From positions 1 to 26,828 of the forward strand of contig JAGWRL010000108.1 in NCBI GenBank assembly GCA_028876585.1: a stretch of DNA of 26,828 nucleotides, written 5' to 3'. This DNA is from Pseudomonadota bacterium (lineage in GTDB: Bacteria > Pseudomonadota > Alphaproteobacteria > Rhizobiales > Beijerinckiaceae). How positions within the stretch are numbered: position 1 is the stretch's first letter; each line of letters begins with the position of its first letter. The notes beneath the pieces are model-generated. The model searched no databases, was not told the origin of the DNA, and was given only the letters and a program-made list of their open reading frames with translations. Below, in pieces: positions 16,384 through 24,068 of this stretch. The position numbers and the translations under genes were made by a program.

Positions 16384-16689
16384 ATGTCGAAGACAGTTTT
16401 GGCCTCCGGTTCCGCCGAAGTCAGCGAGGCGAAGGGCAGCATCAATCTGCGCATCGAGACGCAGACGCGCCAGCTTATCGACGATGCGGCGGCCATGCTG
16501 GGCAAGACGCGGACCGAGTTCATGGTCGAATCCGCCCGCCGGAACGCCATCGACGTGTTGCTGGACCAACGGTTGTTCCGCCTCGATCCCGAGCGTTACG
16601 AGTCGTTCCTGAACGCGCTCGACCATCCCCCGGCGCCCGGTCCCAAACTTCGCGCCTTGTTGCGCCGGACGCCGGCGTGGCGGAAATAA
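16384..16689 (+). CDS. TacA-like antitoxin (DUF1778, ribbon-helix-helix)
   Basis: The 101-residue protein has a ribbon-helix-helix domain at about 18-55 (GSINLRIETQTRQLIDDAAA, then LGKTRTEFMVESARRNA), the DUF1778 pattern. A C-terminal tail with RFxLxxERYExFLxALDxPP-like spacing (RLFRLDPERYESFLNALDHPP) is the part that wraps and neutralises GNAT toxins in TacAT pairs. It should bind its own promoter with the toxin. The toxin frame begins inside its last codons. The ATG at 16384 is chosen over a TTG three codons earlier because the predicted transcript starts at 16384. Codon use is a little less GC3-biased than in the neighbouring ribosomal genes, in line with acquisition. Confidence 0.88.
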   Translation: MSKTVLASGSAEVSEAKGSINLRIETQTRQLIDDAAAMLGKTRTEFMVESARRNAIDVLLDQRLFRLDPERYESFLNALDHPPAPGPKLRALLRRTPAWRK

Positions 16690-17192
16690 GCGAAGCGCCG
16701 GCGCTTTCCGCCCCAATTCCGATCGCCGCGGACCACGATCTCTCGCGCTTCGATTGCGGCGAAGCCGCGCTGAATGATTGGCTGCGCCAGCGCGCCTTGA
16801 AGAACGAGAGCCGCTTCTCGCGCACCTATGTCGTGCGCGCCGGCGAACGCGTGGTCGGCTATTATTGCATTGCCGCCGCTTCCGTCGATCGCGCCTCCAC
16901 ACCCGGCAAAGTCCGGCGCAACGCGCCCGACGCGATCCCGGTTTCGGTGATCGGGCGTCTGGCGGTCGATCGTGACTATGCCGGCCGGGGACTCGGCGCC
17001 GACCTCGTCAGCGATGCATTGCGTCGGGTCGTCGTGGCGTCGCAAAGCGTCGGCATCGCGGCTGCGATGGTTCACGCCAAAACCGAGGCCGCGAAGCTGT
17101 TTTATCTAAAATGCGCCGAGTTCGTCGAATACCCGGCCGACAGCCGCATTTTGTACCTTGCGTTGGAGACGATAAGGGACGCCTTGAAATGA
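16677..17192 (+). CDS. TacT-like GNAT acetyltransferase toxin
   Basis: The 171-residue GNAT protein resembles TacT/AtaT toxins, which acetylate the amino acid on charged tRNAs and stop translation. Family marks are HDLSRFDCGEAALNDWLRQRA (20-40), SRTYVVRAGERVVGYYCIAAASV (48-70), IGRLAVDRDYAGRGLGADL (92-110, the acetyl-CoA pyrophosphate loop) and the catalytic-type tyrosine Y143 in KLFYLKCAEF. The start is GTG at 16677, overlapping the antitoxin stop by 13 bp, so translation is coupled and the toxin is made only with its antitoxin. Motifs look intact, so it is likely active. The target tRNA cannot be read from the sequence. Confidence 0.88.
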   Translation: MAEISEAPALSAPIPIAADHDLSRFDCGEAALNDWLRQRALKNESRFSRTYVVRAGERVVGYYCIAAASVDRASTPGKVRRNAPDAIPVSVIGRLAVDRDYAGRGLGADLVSDALRRVVVASQSVGIAAAMVHAKTEAAKLFYLKCAEFVEYPADSRILYLALETIRDALK

Positions 17193-17229
17193 CATTCCGT
17201 TTCCGTCTCCCGCCCACCCCGGAGCCCCC

Positions 17230-17841
17230 ATGCGCCGCCGCACCTTCCTCAGCCTCACCGCCGCCGCCGCGCTCCTGCCCTTAACAGCCCAGGCGGCGGG
17301 CAAGATCGATGTCGAGCTGATCCTCAACGATCCCGATTCCCCCGTCGCCGGCGATCCGCACGGCGACGTCACCATCGTCGCCTTCCTCGATTACAACTGC
17401 CCGTTCTGCAAGAAATCGACGCCGGCGCTGGAGAAGGTGGTCGCTGAGGATGGCCATGTCCGGCTGGTTTACAAGGATTGGCCGATCCTCACCAAGGCCA
17501 GCGTCGACGGCGCGAAAATGGCGCTCGCGGCCAAATACCAGGGCAAATACCACGAAGCCCACGTCGCCATGATGGCGCTGAAGGGCCGCAGCACGGTCGA
17601 GCAAATGAGCGCGGCGATCGCCGCCGCCGGGGTCGACATGGCCCGGCTGCAAGCCGATCTCGACGCGCATCTTTCCGACATCGCGGCGCTGATCAAGCGC
17701 GACAACGACGAGGCGGAGGCGCTCGGGCTCGAAGGCACGCCGGTGTTTCTGATCGGCCCGTTCAAGGTCGCCGCCGCGCTCGACGAGGACGGCTTCAAGC
17801 GCACCATCGAACAGACGCGCGCGCGGCAGAAGGGCGGCTGA
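17230..17841 (+). CDS. DsbA-family periplasmic thiol:disulfide oxidoreductase
   Basis: The 203-residue protein has an export signal with an RR pair (RRRTFLSL, then a hydrophobic stretch and AQA-AG cleavage near 22), so Sec or Tat export is possible. The thioredoxin fold carries the catalytic CPFC (57-60) after VAFLDYN and the cis-proline loop GTPVF (169-173). An inserted helical domain lies between, as in DsbA and the Com1/ScsC/BdbD group. CPFC rather than CPHC and the lack of an N-terminal trimerisation helix leave oxidase versus isomerase open. GGAG precedes the ATG. The gene directly abuts the convergent ABC exporter gene, with no base between the stops. Confidence 0.87.
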   Translation: MRRRTFLSLTAAAALLPLTAQAAGKIDVELILNDPDSPVAGDPHGDVTIVAFLDYNCPFCKKSTPALEKVVAEDGHVRLVYKDWPILTKASVDGAKMALAAKYQGKYHEAHVAMMALKGRSTVEQMSAAIAAAGVDMARLQADLDAHLSDIAALIKRDNDEAEALGLEGTPVFLIGPFKVAAALDEDGFKRTIEQTRARQKGG

Positions 17842-19635
17842 CTATTCCGCCGCCTTGGCGCTCAACGCCGCCGCGCCGGTCTCGAACTGCAACCGCGCCA
17901 GACGCGCGTAGAGGCCGCCCTTCGCCAGCAGCGTGGCGTGATCGCCCTGTTCGACGATCTCGCCGCCGTCGATGACGAGAATGCGGCTGGCGCCGACGAT
18001 GGTCGCCAGCCGATGCGCGATCACCAGCGTCGTGCGCCCCTTCATCAACTCGGTCAGCGCGCCCTGCACCAGCGTCTCGTTGGCCGCGTCGAGCGCGGAC
18101 GTCGCCTCGTCCAGCAGCAGCACCGGCGCATCCTTGAGGATGGCGCGCGCGATGGCGAGCCGCTGCCGCTCGCCGCCCGACAGCGTCACGCCGCGCTCGC
18201 CCAGTTGCGTCGCATAGCCCTGCGGCAGGGCGGCGATGAAGCCATGCGCCGCCGCCCGCCGCGCCGCCGCCTCGATGTCCGCCTGCGACGCGCCCGGCCG
18301 GCCATAGGCGATGTTGTCGGCGACGCTGGCGCCGAAGATGAACGGCTCCTGCGGCACCAGCGCGATATGGGCGCGCAGGTCTTTCGGGTCGAGCGCGGCG
18401 ATGTCGACGCCGTCGAACCGCACCGCGCCGGCGGCGGGATCGTAGAACCGCTCCAGCAGTTGAAACAGCGTCGACTTGCCCGCGCCCGAGGGGCCGACGA
18501 TGGCGACCGTCTCGCCGGGCGAGACCGCGAAATCGACGCCGAGCAGCACCGGCGCGTCCGGCCGGCCGGGATAGGCGAAGTTCACGCGCTCGAAGCGCAG
18601 GGCGCCGCGCGCGGGGGAGGGCAGCCGGGCCGGCTGCGCCGGGGCGACGATGGAGGGGCGCATCGCCAGCAGATCGCCGATCCGCGCCGCCGCGCCCGCC
18701 GCCTGGCTGACCTCGTTCCACACCTCCGAGAGTTGCCCCAGCGCGCTGGCGCCGAGCACGGCGTAGAGCAGGAATTGCAGCAGCACGCCGGCGCTCATCC
18801 GGTTCTCGATCACGTCGCGCGCGCCCAGCCACAGCACGACGACGACGCTGGAGAAGGCGAGGAAGATCGCGATCGCCGTCACCACCGCGCGCGCCCGCGT
18901 CATGTCGCGCGCCGCCTCGTAAGCGCCGTCGGCGGCGGCCTGATAGCGTTTGGCAGTGAAATCCTCGGCGACGAAGGCCTGCATCACCCGCGCCGCGTCG
19001 AGGTTCTCGCTGGCGAAGGCGGTGGCGTCGGCAAGAGTCTCCTGCGCCCGGCGTGAACGCTCGCGCACCGAGCGGCCGGCCGCATAGAGCGGCAGCACGA
19101 TCAGCGGGATCGCGATCAGCACATAGGCCGACAGCCGCAGGCTGGTCGCCACCATCATCGAGATCGCGCCGGCGAACATGAACAGGTTGCGCAGCGCGAT
19201 CGAGGCCGAGGAGCCGAAGGTCGCCTTGAGCTGGGTCGTGTCGGCCGACAGCCGCGACACGATCTCGCCGGTCTTTTCCGCGTCGAAGAAGGTCTGGTCG
19301 AGCGTCGTCAGGTGGCGGAAGAAGTCGCCGCGCAGGTCGGCGACGATCCGCTCGCCCAGCGTCATCACGAGATAATAACGTGAGCCGGAGGCGAGCGCGA
19401 GCACCGCCACCACGCCGATCAGAAAGCCGAAATAGACATGCACCGAGCCCGCGCCGCCGCCGTGGAACCCCTTGTCCACCATCTCGCGGATCGCATAGGG
19501 CACGACGAGGGTGGCGAGCGAGGCGACGGCGAGCGCTGCCAGCGCCAGCGCGATGCGGCCGAGGTGGCGGCGGGCGTAGGGCAGAATCGGGCGCAGGGCG
19601 GAAAGCGTCGGGCGCTTGGCCGTGGCTTCGGGCAT
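17842..19635 (-). CDS. ABC exporter, MsbA/ABCB-like (fused TMD-NBD half transporter)
   Basis: The 597-residue half-transporter has six transmembrane helices (about 25-300) and a nucleotide-binding domain (about 345-585). NBD motifs are complete: Walker A GPSGAGKST (381-389), Q-loop VPQEPFIFG (427-435), signature LSGGERQ (485-491), Walker B PVLLLDEATSALD (504-516) and H541. A homodimer would export a lipid, drug or peptide from the inner leaflet. CydD/CydC were considered because of the nearby bd oxidase, but this is a single self-sufficient gene far from cydAB and of the ABCB type. The start has GGAGAA upstream and a promoter at 19660-19689. The substrate is unknown. Confidence 0.9.
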   Translation of the reverse strand: MPEATAKRPTLSALRPILPYARRHLGRIALALAALAVASLATLVVPYAIREMVDKGFHGGGAGSVHVYFGFLIGVVAVLALASGSRYYLVMTLGERIVADLRGDFFRHLTTLDQTFFDAEKTGEIVSRLSADTTQLKATFGSSASIALRNLFMFAGAISMMVATSLRLSAYVLIAIPLIVLPLYAAGRSVRERSRRAQETLADATAFASENLDAARVMQAFVAEDFTAKRYQAAADGAYEAARDMTRARAVVTAIAIFLAFSSVVVVLWLGARDVIENRMSAGVLLQFLLYAVLGASALGQLSEVWNEVSQAAGAAARIGDLLAMRPSIVAPAQPARLPSPARGALRFERVNFAYPGRPDAPVLLGVDFAVSPGETVAIVGPSGAGKSTLFQLLERFYDPAAGAVRFDGVDIAALDPKDLRAHIALVPQEPFIFGASVADNIAYGRPGASQADIEAAARRAAAHGFIAALPQGYATQLGERGVTLSGGERQRLAIARAILKDAPVLLLDEATSALDAANETLVQGALTELMKGRTTLVIAHRLATIVGASRILVIDGGEIVEQGDHATLLAKGGLYARLARLQFETGAAALSAKAAE

Positions 19636-19659
19636 TTGGGGTTCTCCGAACGTTGGCGG

Positions 19660-19689
19660 CCTTTAGGTCACGGCCGCCGGCCAAATCAA
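19660..19689 (-). promoter_or_regulatory. Candidate promoter of the ABC exporter gene
   Basis: The minus strand reads TTGATT (19689-19684), an 18-nt spacer and TAAAGG (19665-19660), 24 nt before the start codon. Confidence 0.4.
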
Positions 19690-19712
19690 GCGCGCCGATG
19701 TCGCAACGGCGC

Positions 19713-19741
19713 TTGTCTCCCGGGCGCGGCTGCATTATAGC
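19713..19741 (+). promoter_or_regulatory. Promoter of rpmE
   Basis: TTGTCT (19713-19718), a 17-nt spacer and TATAGC (19736-19741) give a predicted start near 19748, so the leader is about 60 nt and begins with the hairpin at 19754. Confidence 0.55.
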
Positions 19742-19753
19742 GACGGCCAAGAC

Positions 19754-19785
19754 GAGAGCCGCCGGAGCGCCGAGCGGCTCTCTTT
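19754..19785 (+). promoter_or_regulatory. Promoter-proximal hairpin in the rpmE leader
   Basis: GAGAGCCGC (19754-19762) and GCGGCTCTC (19774-19782) form a perfect 9-bp stem with an 11-nt loop, followed by TTT. It starts only some 6 nt from the predicted transcription start and lies wholly in the L31 leader. It could be an attenuator or an L31-binding site. The short T run makes it a weak terminator. Confidence 0.55.
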
Positions 19786-19807
19786 ATGTTGCCCGAGGTC
19801 GACCCGC

Positions 19808-20041
19808 ATGAAAGCCGATATCCACCCCACTTATCACATGATCAAGGTCGTGATGACCAACGGCGCGGAATTCATGACCCGTTCGACCTATGGCGAGGAC
19901 GGGGCGACGCTGAACCTCGACATCGACCCCAACACCCATCCCGCCTGGACCGGCGGCTCGGCCCAGTTGACCGACCGCGGCGGCCGCCTGTCGCGCTTCA
20001 ACTCGCGCTTCGCCGGCATCGGCGCGGTCGCCAAGAAGTAA
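19808..20041 (+). CDS. rpmE: 50S ribosomal protein L31, zinc-free type
   Basis: The 77-residue protein is L31, which bridges the ribosomal subunits. [10 protein letters not shown] at the start, RSTYG (residues 26-30), the [12 protein letters not shown] block (39-50) and the C-terminal [14 protein letters not shown] are diagnostic. There is no cysteine, so the zinc ribbon of the C+ type is lost; this is common in alphaproteobacterial L31. The ATG has a weak CGAGG upstream. The gene has its own promoter and leader hairpin and stands divergent to the ABC exporter gene. Confidence 0.95.
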   Translation: MKADIHPTYHMIKVVMTNGAEFMTRSTYGEDGATLNLDIDPNTHPAWTGGSAQLTDRGGRLSRFNSRFAGIGAVAKK

Positions 20042-20080
20042 GCGCGGCTTTGCTTTAAGTTTGCCGGCGCGGCTTGAGTA

Positions 20081-20114
20081 ATTCGCGCCTCGCTGCGGCT
20101 TCGCTTGCGCGAAT
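20081..20114. repeat. Inverted repeat downstream of rpmE
   Basis: ATTCGCGC (20081-20088) and GCGCGAAT (20107-20114) are perfectly complementary across an 18-nt loop. It could end rpmE transcripts, but no T-tract follows. The rest of the 160-bp gap up to 20201 shows no clear gene or promoter. Confidence 0.4.
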
Positions 20115-20200
20115 ACGCTTGCGGGCGTGCTGATTCCGTCGCAACTTCAGTCGCGAAATCATGGGCGGACGACGCCCGTGCGCGCAGTTGCGAGGCGCCG

Positions 20201-22501
20201 ATGACGCGCGATGGGGCAGGCGGCCGGGCTATATTTTCCAGCACGTTGCTTTGGCTTTGGCGGGCCGCGCGGAGGACGTTGCGCGTCGGCCTCTCCGTGA
20301 CGATTGTCGCCGCCCTCGCGCTGGCGATTTTGATCGTCGCCGCCAACGTCTTCGTCGCCGTGCCGCGCGACGTGGCGTTCCGCGCCCTCGATCCCGCCTC
20401 GCCCGCCTGCGACCCGGCGAGCCCGGGCTGGACGGTGTTGAGCGAAGAGGGCAACAGCGAGACGCAGGCGCTCGAAGCGCGCCCCGACATCGACTGGAAG
20501 CGCCGCTTTCATTGCGCGATCCAACAGCACCGCATTCCCGGCTATTTCGCCAAGGCGCGGCCGGGGCGGACGTTCGATCTCGCCTACACGCTCGCCTTCC
20601 TGGAATTTCAGGAGAACGGCTCGCCCTATCTCCTGTGCTCGGACGCCGATTACGACGCCAACCGCTGCGACGGCGTGACCTTCGAGCCGACGCCGGGATT
20701 GGTTGAGCGGCACCGGTCGCAACTCGACGCCTTGCTCGATTATCTCGGCGGCGCCGGCGACAAAAACTATGTCATCGTGTTCATCCACGGCTGGCGCAAC
20801 ACGGCTGATATCGGCAACGGCAATGTCGCGGATCTGCGCATCTACGCCGCTCACGCCGCGCGCTACATTCTGGATCGATGCCAATATGGCGACAGCCGCT
20901 TCTGCGGCATGAAGGTGACGGCCATCTATGTCGGCTGGCGCGGCGCCCGCACCGACGAGGCGCGGCTGAGGGCGTTCGGCCGCTGGCTCGGGGGCTCGCG
21001 ATGCCACGCCAACGGCTGCGCCATCTCGGCGCCGTTCGAGCGCTGGGCGAGCCTTGGCGCCATCCTCACCCTGTTCGACCGCAAGCCGATCAGCGAGGCG
21101 ATCGCACCCTCGGTCGTCTCCGCGTTGCGCGCGGTCGAAAGCCGCATTGGCCTACAGCAGGCGCGCCGGCAGACCGACCTTGCGCCGTGCGAATATTGGA
21201 GCCCCGCCAAAGGCGCGAGAGGCTGCACGACCTCGGGCGACAACGCCGCCGGCCCGCAGGCGCGCATGATCGTGTTCGGCCATTCGCTCGGCGGCAATCT
21301 GCTGGCGACCGGGCTCGAAGACGCGGTGGTGAAACAGGTCGAAAAGCACCGGCCGGGCGAGTTCCTGCCGCCGCCGCTCGGCAATCTCGTCGTGCTGATC
21401 AATCCCGCGTCGGAAGCGGCGAAATGGACGGCGATCCAGCGCGCGATCTGGGACAGGGTCGCCCGTTCGGCCGACGACAAGCGCCGCGACAAGGATCTGC
21501 TGGAGGACCGCGACTTTTTCCGCCTCGAACAGCGCCCGGTGATGGTCTCCGTCACCTCCGCCCGCGATTGGCCGCCGGGCGGCCTGCGTCCCTCCGATTG
21601 CGCGGAATTGCTGAAGCTCGTGCGCGAGGCGCGGCCCAATGCAGAGACGCGCGACATTCTCAAGGAAATGGCGAAGGACATTCGGCGGCGGGCCGGCGCC
21701 GTCGAATACGATCAGGCGACGTTCGACGCCTTTCCCGCTTTTCGCTTCGATTTCCGGCCGCTCGCCTCGTCGCTGGAGCGCGCGGCGCAATCGCTGTCGG
21801 ACTGGCGCCCCGCCGCTGACGGTCCGCTAACCGGGCAGGATGTGGTCAACGCCTGCGCCGGCGGCGCGCCGCGAACCTGGCGGGGCTGGCTTTCGCCGCA
21901 CGCCTGGGAAGGCGCGGCTTTGCGCGGGATCGCCGGCGTGCTGCGCACCTTGCCGTTCATGGACACCAACATCGAGCAGACGCACGCGATCGGCCATCTC
22001 GACCCCGATCGCAACGCGCAATCGCTGCACAGCCTCCAGTCGATTTCGCCGCGACCGTTCGGGACGACACATCAACTGCTGGGATGGGAGGCCGGCAGCC
22101 GGCCGGCCGCCTTCGACGACAAACTGGCGCGCGTGAAAGGTTATCTCGCGGCGCGGGATCGCGAATCCGCCTGCCCGAGCGCGCGTGACTGGCTGAGCAA
22201 GGCGCTCGCCGTCCAGTGGCGCTTCTACCACCGCTACGACGGATGGGACGCCGCCGACGTCGCCCAGAATGCGCCGGCGCTGCGGTTCGAGCACGGCTAT
22301 TACCCCGCCCACATCTATCCGATCACGCTCGGCGCCGACCCGTTCTGGAACATGCGCGTGCTCGACGACGTGCTCGCCAGGCACGACGGATTCCTGCGGG
22401 CGAACTTCATCTGCGGCTTGCAGCAACTCGTCCTCGACGACGTCACCCGCACCGATCAGCCGCAGCCCCCCTCCGGCTTCGAGGCGCCGCCGTCGCCGTG
22501 A
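20201..22501 (+). CDS. Membrane-anchored alpha/beta-hydrolase-like protein of unknown function
   Basis: This 766-residue protein has one N-terminal transmembrane helix (about 29-53) preceded by arginines, so the large remainder should face the periplasm. Two features suggest an alpha/beta-hydrolase core: the oxyanion-type strand VIVFIHGWRN (191-200) and the nucleophile elbow MIVFGHSLGGN (356-366, S362 as candidate nucleophile). A late HAIGHLDP segment could supply the histidine, but this is a guess. Many cysteines (e.g. C70, C105, C146, C156, C227, C235, C268, C273, C330, C342) fit a disulfide-bonded exported domain. No named family could be assigned to the C-terminal half. The ATG at 20201 has GAGG 6 nt upstream; an open frame 32 codons further upstream looks non-coding. 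It converges on the decarboxylase gene with a 3-bp gap. Confidence 0.7.
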   Translation: MTRDGAGGRAIFSSTLLWLWRAARRTLRVGLSVTIVAALALAILIVAANVFVAVPRDVAFRALDPASPACDPASPGWTVLSEEGNSETQALEARPDIDWKRRFHCAIQQHRIPGYFAKARPGRTFDLAYTLAFLEFQENGSPYLLCSDADYDANRCDGVTFEPTPGLVERHRSQLDALLDYLGGAGDKNYVIVFIHGWRNTADIGNGNVADLRIYAAHAARYILDRCQYGDSRFCGMKVTAIYVGWRGARTDEARLRAFGRWLGGSRCHANGCAISAPFERWASLGAILTLFDRKPISEAIAPSVVSALRAVESRIGLQQARRQTDLAPCEYWSPAKGARGCTTSGDNAAGPQARMIVFGHSLGGNLLATGLEDAVVKQVEKHRPGEFLPPPLGNLVVLINPASEAAKWTAIQRAIWDRVARSADDKRRDKDLLEDRDFFRLEQRPVMVSVTSARDWPPGGLRPSDCAELLKLVREARPNAETRDILKEMAKDIRRRAGAVEYDQATFDAFPAFRFDFRPLASSLERAAQSLSDWRPAADGPLTGQDVVNACAGGAPRTWRGWLSPHAWEGAALRGIAGVLRTLPFMDTNIEQTHAIGHLDPDRNAQSLHSLQSISPRPFGTTHQLLGWEAGSRPAAFDDKLARVKGYLAARDRESACPSARDWLSKALAVQWRFYHRYDGWDAADVAQNAPALRFEHGYYPAHIYPITLGADPFWNMRVLDDVLARHDGFLRANFICGLQQLVLDDVTRTDQPQPPSGFEAPPSP

Positions 22502-22504
22502 GGT

Positions 22505-23635
22505 TCAGATCACATAGGCTTTCAGCGGCGCGAAGCCGTTGAAGCCGACCGAGGAATAGGTCGTGGTGTAGGCGCCCGTCCCCTCGATCAGCACCTTCGC
22601 GCCGATCTCCAGTGACACGGGCAGCCAGTACGGCTCCTTCTCGTACAGCACGTCGACCGAATCGCAGCTTGGCCCGGCCAGCACGCACGGCCCGGTCTCG
22701 TCGCCGTCGAACAAAGTGCGGATGGGGTAGCGGATCATCTCGTCCATCGTCTCGGCGAGGCCGTTGAACTTGCCGATGTCGAGATAGACCCAGCGCTGCG
22801 CGTCGTCGCGCGCCTTCTGCGAGATCAGCACGACCTCGGCTTCGATGACGCCGGCGTTGCCGACCATGCCGCGTCCCGGCTCGATGATCGTCTCGGGGAT
22901 GCGGTTGCCGAAATGGCGGCGCAGCGCGCGGAAGATCGCGCGGCCATAGACGCGCACGCTCGGCACGTCCTTGAGATAGCGGGTCGGGAAACCGCCGCCG
23001 AGGTTGAGCATCGCCAGTTCGACGCCGCGCTCGGCCAGTTCGCGGAAGATCGCGGCGGAGGTCTTCAGCGCCGCGTCCCACATGCGCGGGTCGCGCTGCT
23101 GCGAGCCGACATGGAACGACAGCCCGTGCGCGACGAGGCCGAGTCGGTGCGCGCGCTCCAGCACCTCGGCCGCCATCTCCGGCGCGCAGCCGAATTTGCG
23201 CGACAGCGGCCATTCCGCGCCCGCGCCATCGCACAGGATGCGGCAGAATACGCGCGCGCCCGGCGCGGCGCGCGCGATCTTCTCGACCTCCGCCACGCAA
23301 TCCACGGCGTAGAGCCGCACGCCGAGCGCGTGGGCGCGGGCGATGTCGCGCTCCTTCTTGATCGTGTTGCCGTAGCTGATCCGCTCCGGGCCGGCGCCGG
23401 CCGCCAGCGCCTGCTCGATCTCGGCCACGCTGGCGCAATCGAAGCAGGAGCCGAGCCTCGCCAGCAGATCGAGGATTTCCGGCGCCGGATTGGCCTTCAC
23501 GGCGTAGAACACGCGCGTATCGGGCAGCACGCGGGCGAAGCGGGCGTAATTGGCGCGCACCACGTCGAGGTCGACGACCAGGCGCGGCCCTTCGTCGCGG
23601 GTGCGGGCGAGAAATTCCTTGATGCGGTCGGTCAT
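22505..23635 (-). CDS. odc: Ornithine decarboxylase (PLP, alanine-racemase fold)
   Basis: The 376-residue enzyme belongs to the eukaryotic-type (fold III) ornithine/lysine decarboxylases and makes putrescine, the start of polyamine synthesis. The PLP lysine is in VFYAVKANP (42-50), then FDCASVAEIE, the HVGSQQ motif (193-198), the glycine-rich NLGGGFPT (232-239), EPGRGMVGN (272-280) for the PLP phosphate, and the catalytic cysteine motif GPSCDSVDVLYE near 325. Ornithine is the likeliest substrate, though bifunctional lysine/ornithine activity is known in this family. The ATG at 23635 has GGGGGAT upstream; the longer open frame to 23848 covers the leader and is rejected. An unusually long, structured leader precedes it. 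Identification firm. Confidence 0.93.
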   Translation of the reverse strand: MTDRIKEFLARTRDEGPRLVVDLDVVRANYARFARVLPDTRVFYAVKANPAPEILDLLARLGSCFDCASVAEIEQALAAGAGPERISYGNTIKKERDIARAHALGVRLYAVDCVAEVEKIARAAPGARVFCRILCDGAGAEWPLSRKFGCAPEMAAEVLERAHRLGLVAHGLSFHVGSQQRDPRMWDAALKTSAAIFRELAERGVELAMLNLGGGFPTRYLKDVPSVRVYGRAIFRALRRHFGNRIPETIIEPGRGMVGNAGVIEAEVVLISQKARDDAQRWVYLDIGKFNGLAETMDEMIRYPIRTLFDGDETGPCVLAGPSCDSVDVLYEKEPYWLPVSLEIGAKVLIEGTGAYTTTYSSVGFNGFAPLKAYVI

Positions 23636-24062
23636 GGCGGCATCCCCCAACGCGACGGCGTCGCGTGCGAAGCGAACGACAGGGAGTTGGCGATGCGTCG
23701 CGCCCGCGCGCGATGGAGACGCGCGAAGCGATACCGTTGACCCGCCAACCGCGAACCCGCCGCAGGGCTCGCGCCCCGCGACAAGATCAGGCGCTGCGCC
23801 GTGGCCCCGAGGGGCCATCGTTTGGAAAGGAAGCTCCCTTCCGCACACCCGGCAAGATAGACAAGCCTCTTCGGTGAGCCGGCCTTTGGAGGGCCGACAG
23901 AGACCAAAAAAGCCCGGTCCGTCGTTGCTTCAAGTCGCGTCCCCCGTTGGGCGGGGTGCACCGGTTCATCTCCGGCTGCCGGTCTTTTCAGGGGCGGTTG
24001 ACTGGCCTCTTGTCCAGATCCCCGCCGACCGACACACGACCACAGGCACGTGCGTATTGGGC
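23636..24062 (-). promoter_or_regulatory. Long structured leader of the decarboxylase gene (speF-motif-like RNA)
   Basis: About 425 nt without a convincing gene lie between the decarboxylase start and the candidate promoter. The minus-strand RNA would hold several hairpins: CTGG/CCAG (24017-24002), CCCCG/CGGGG (23956-23942), CGGCC/GGCCG (23896-23880), GGAA/TTCC (near 23841-23828) and a perfect TGGCCC/GGGCCA with a CTCG loop (23817-23802). A GGGCTTTTTTGG tract lies near 23912-23901. Alphaproteobacteria are known to have a large conserved 'speF' motif (Rfam RF00518) upstream of ornithine decarboxylase genes, and size, position and taxon fit. A 109-codon frame (23961-23632) runs through it and ends as ATGA on the decarboxylase start. 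Assignment to the Rfam family is by context, not alignment. Confidence 0.6.
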
Positions 24063-24068
24063 GCTCGC

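Noticed and set aside
17842..19635. ABC exporter as CydD or CydC for bd-oxidase assembly
   Set aside because: A single ABCB-like gene, not a cydDC pair, 4.5 kb from cydAB and separated by the ribosomal cluster.
17795..19750. A 651-codon minus-strand frame overlapping the ABC exporter
   Set aside because: Out-of-frame shadow; the in-register frame carries the Walker and signature motifs.
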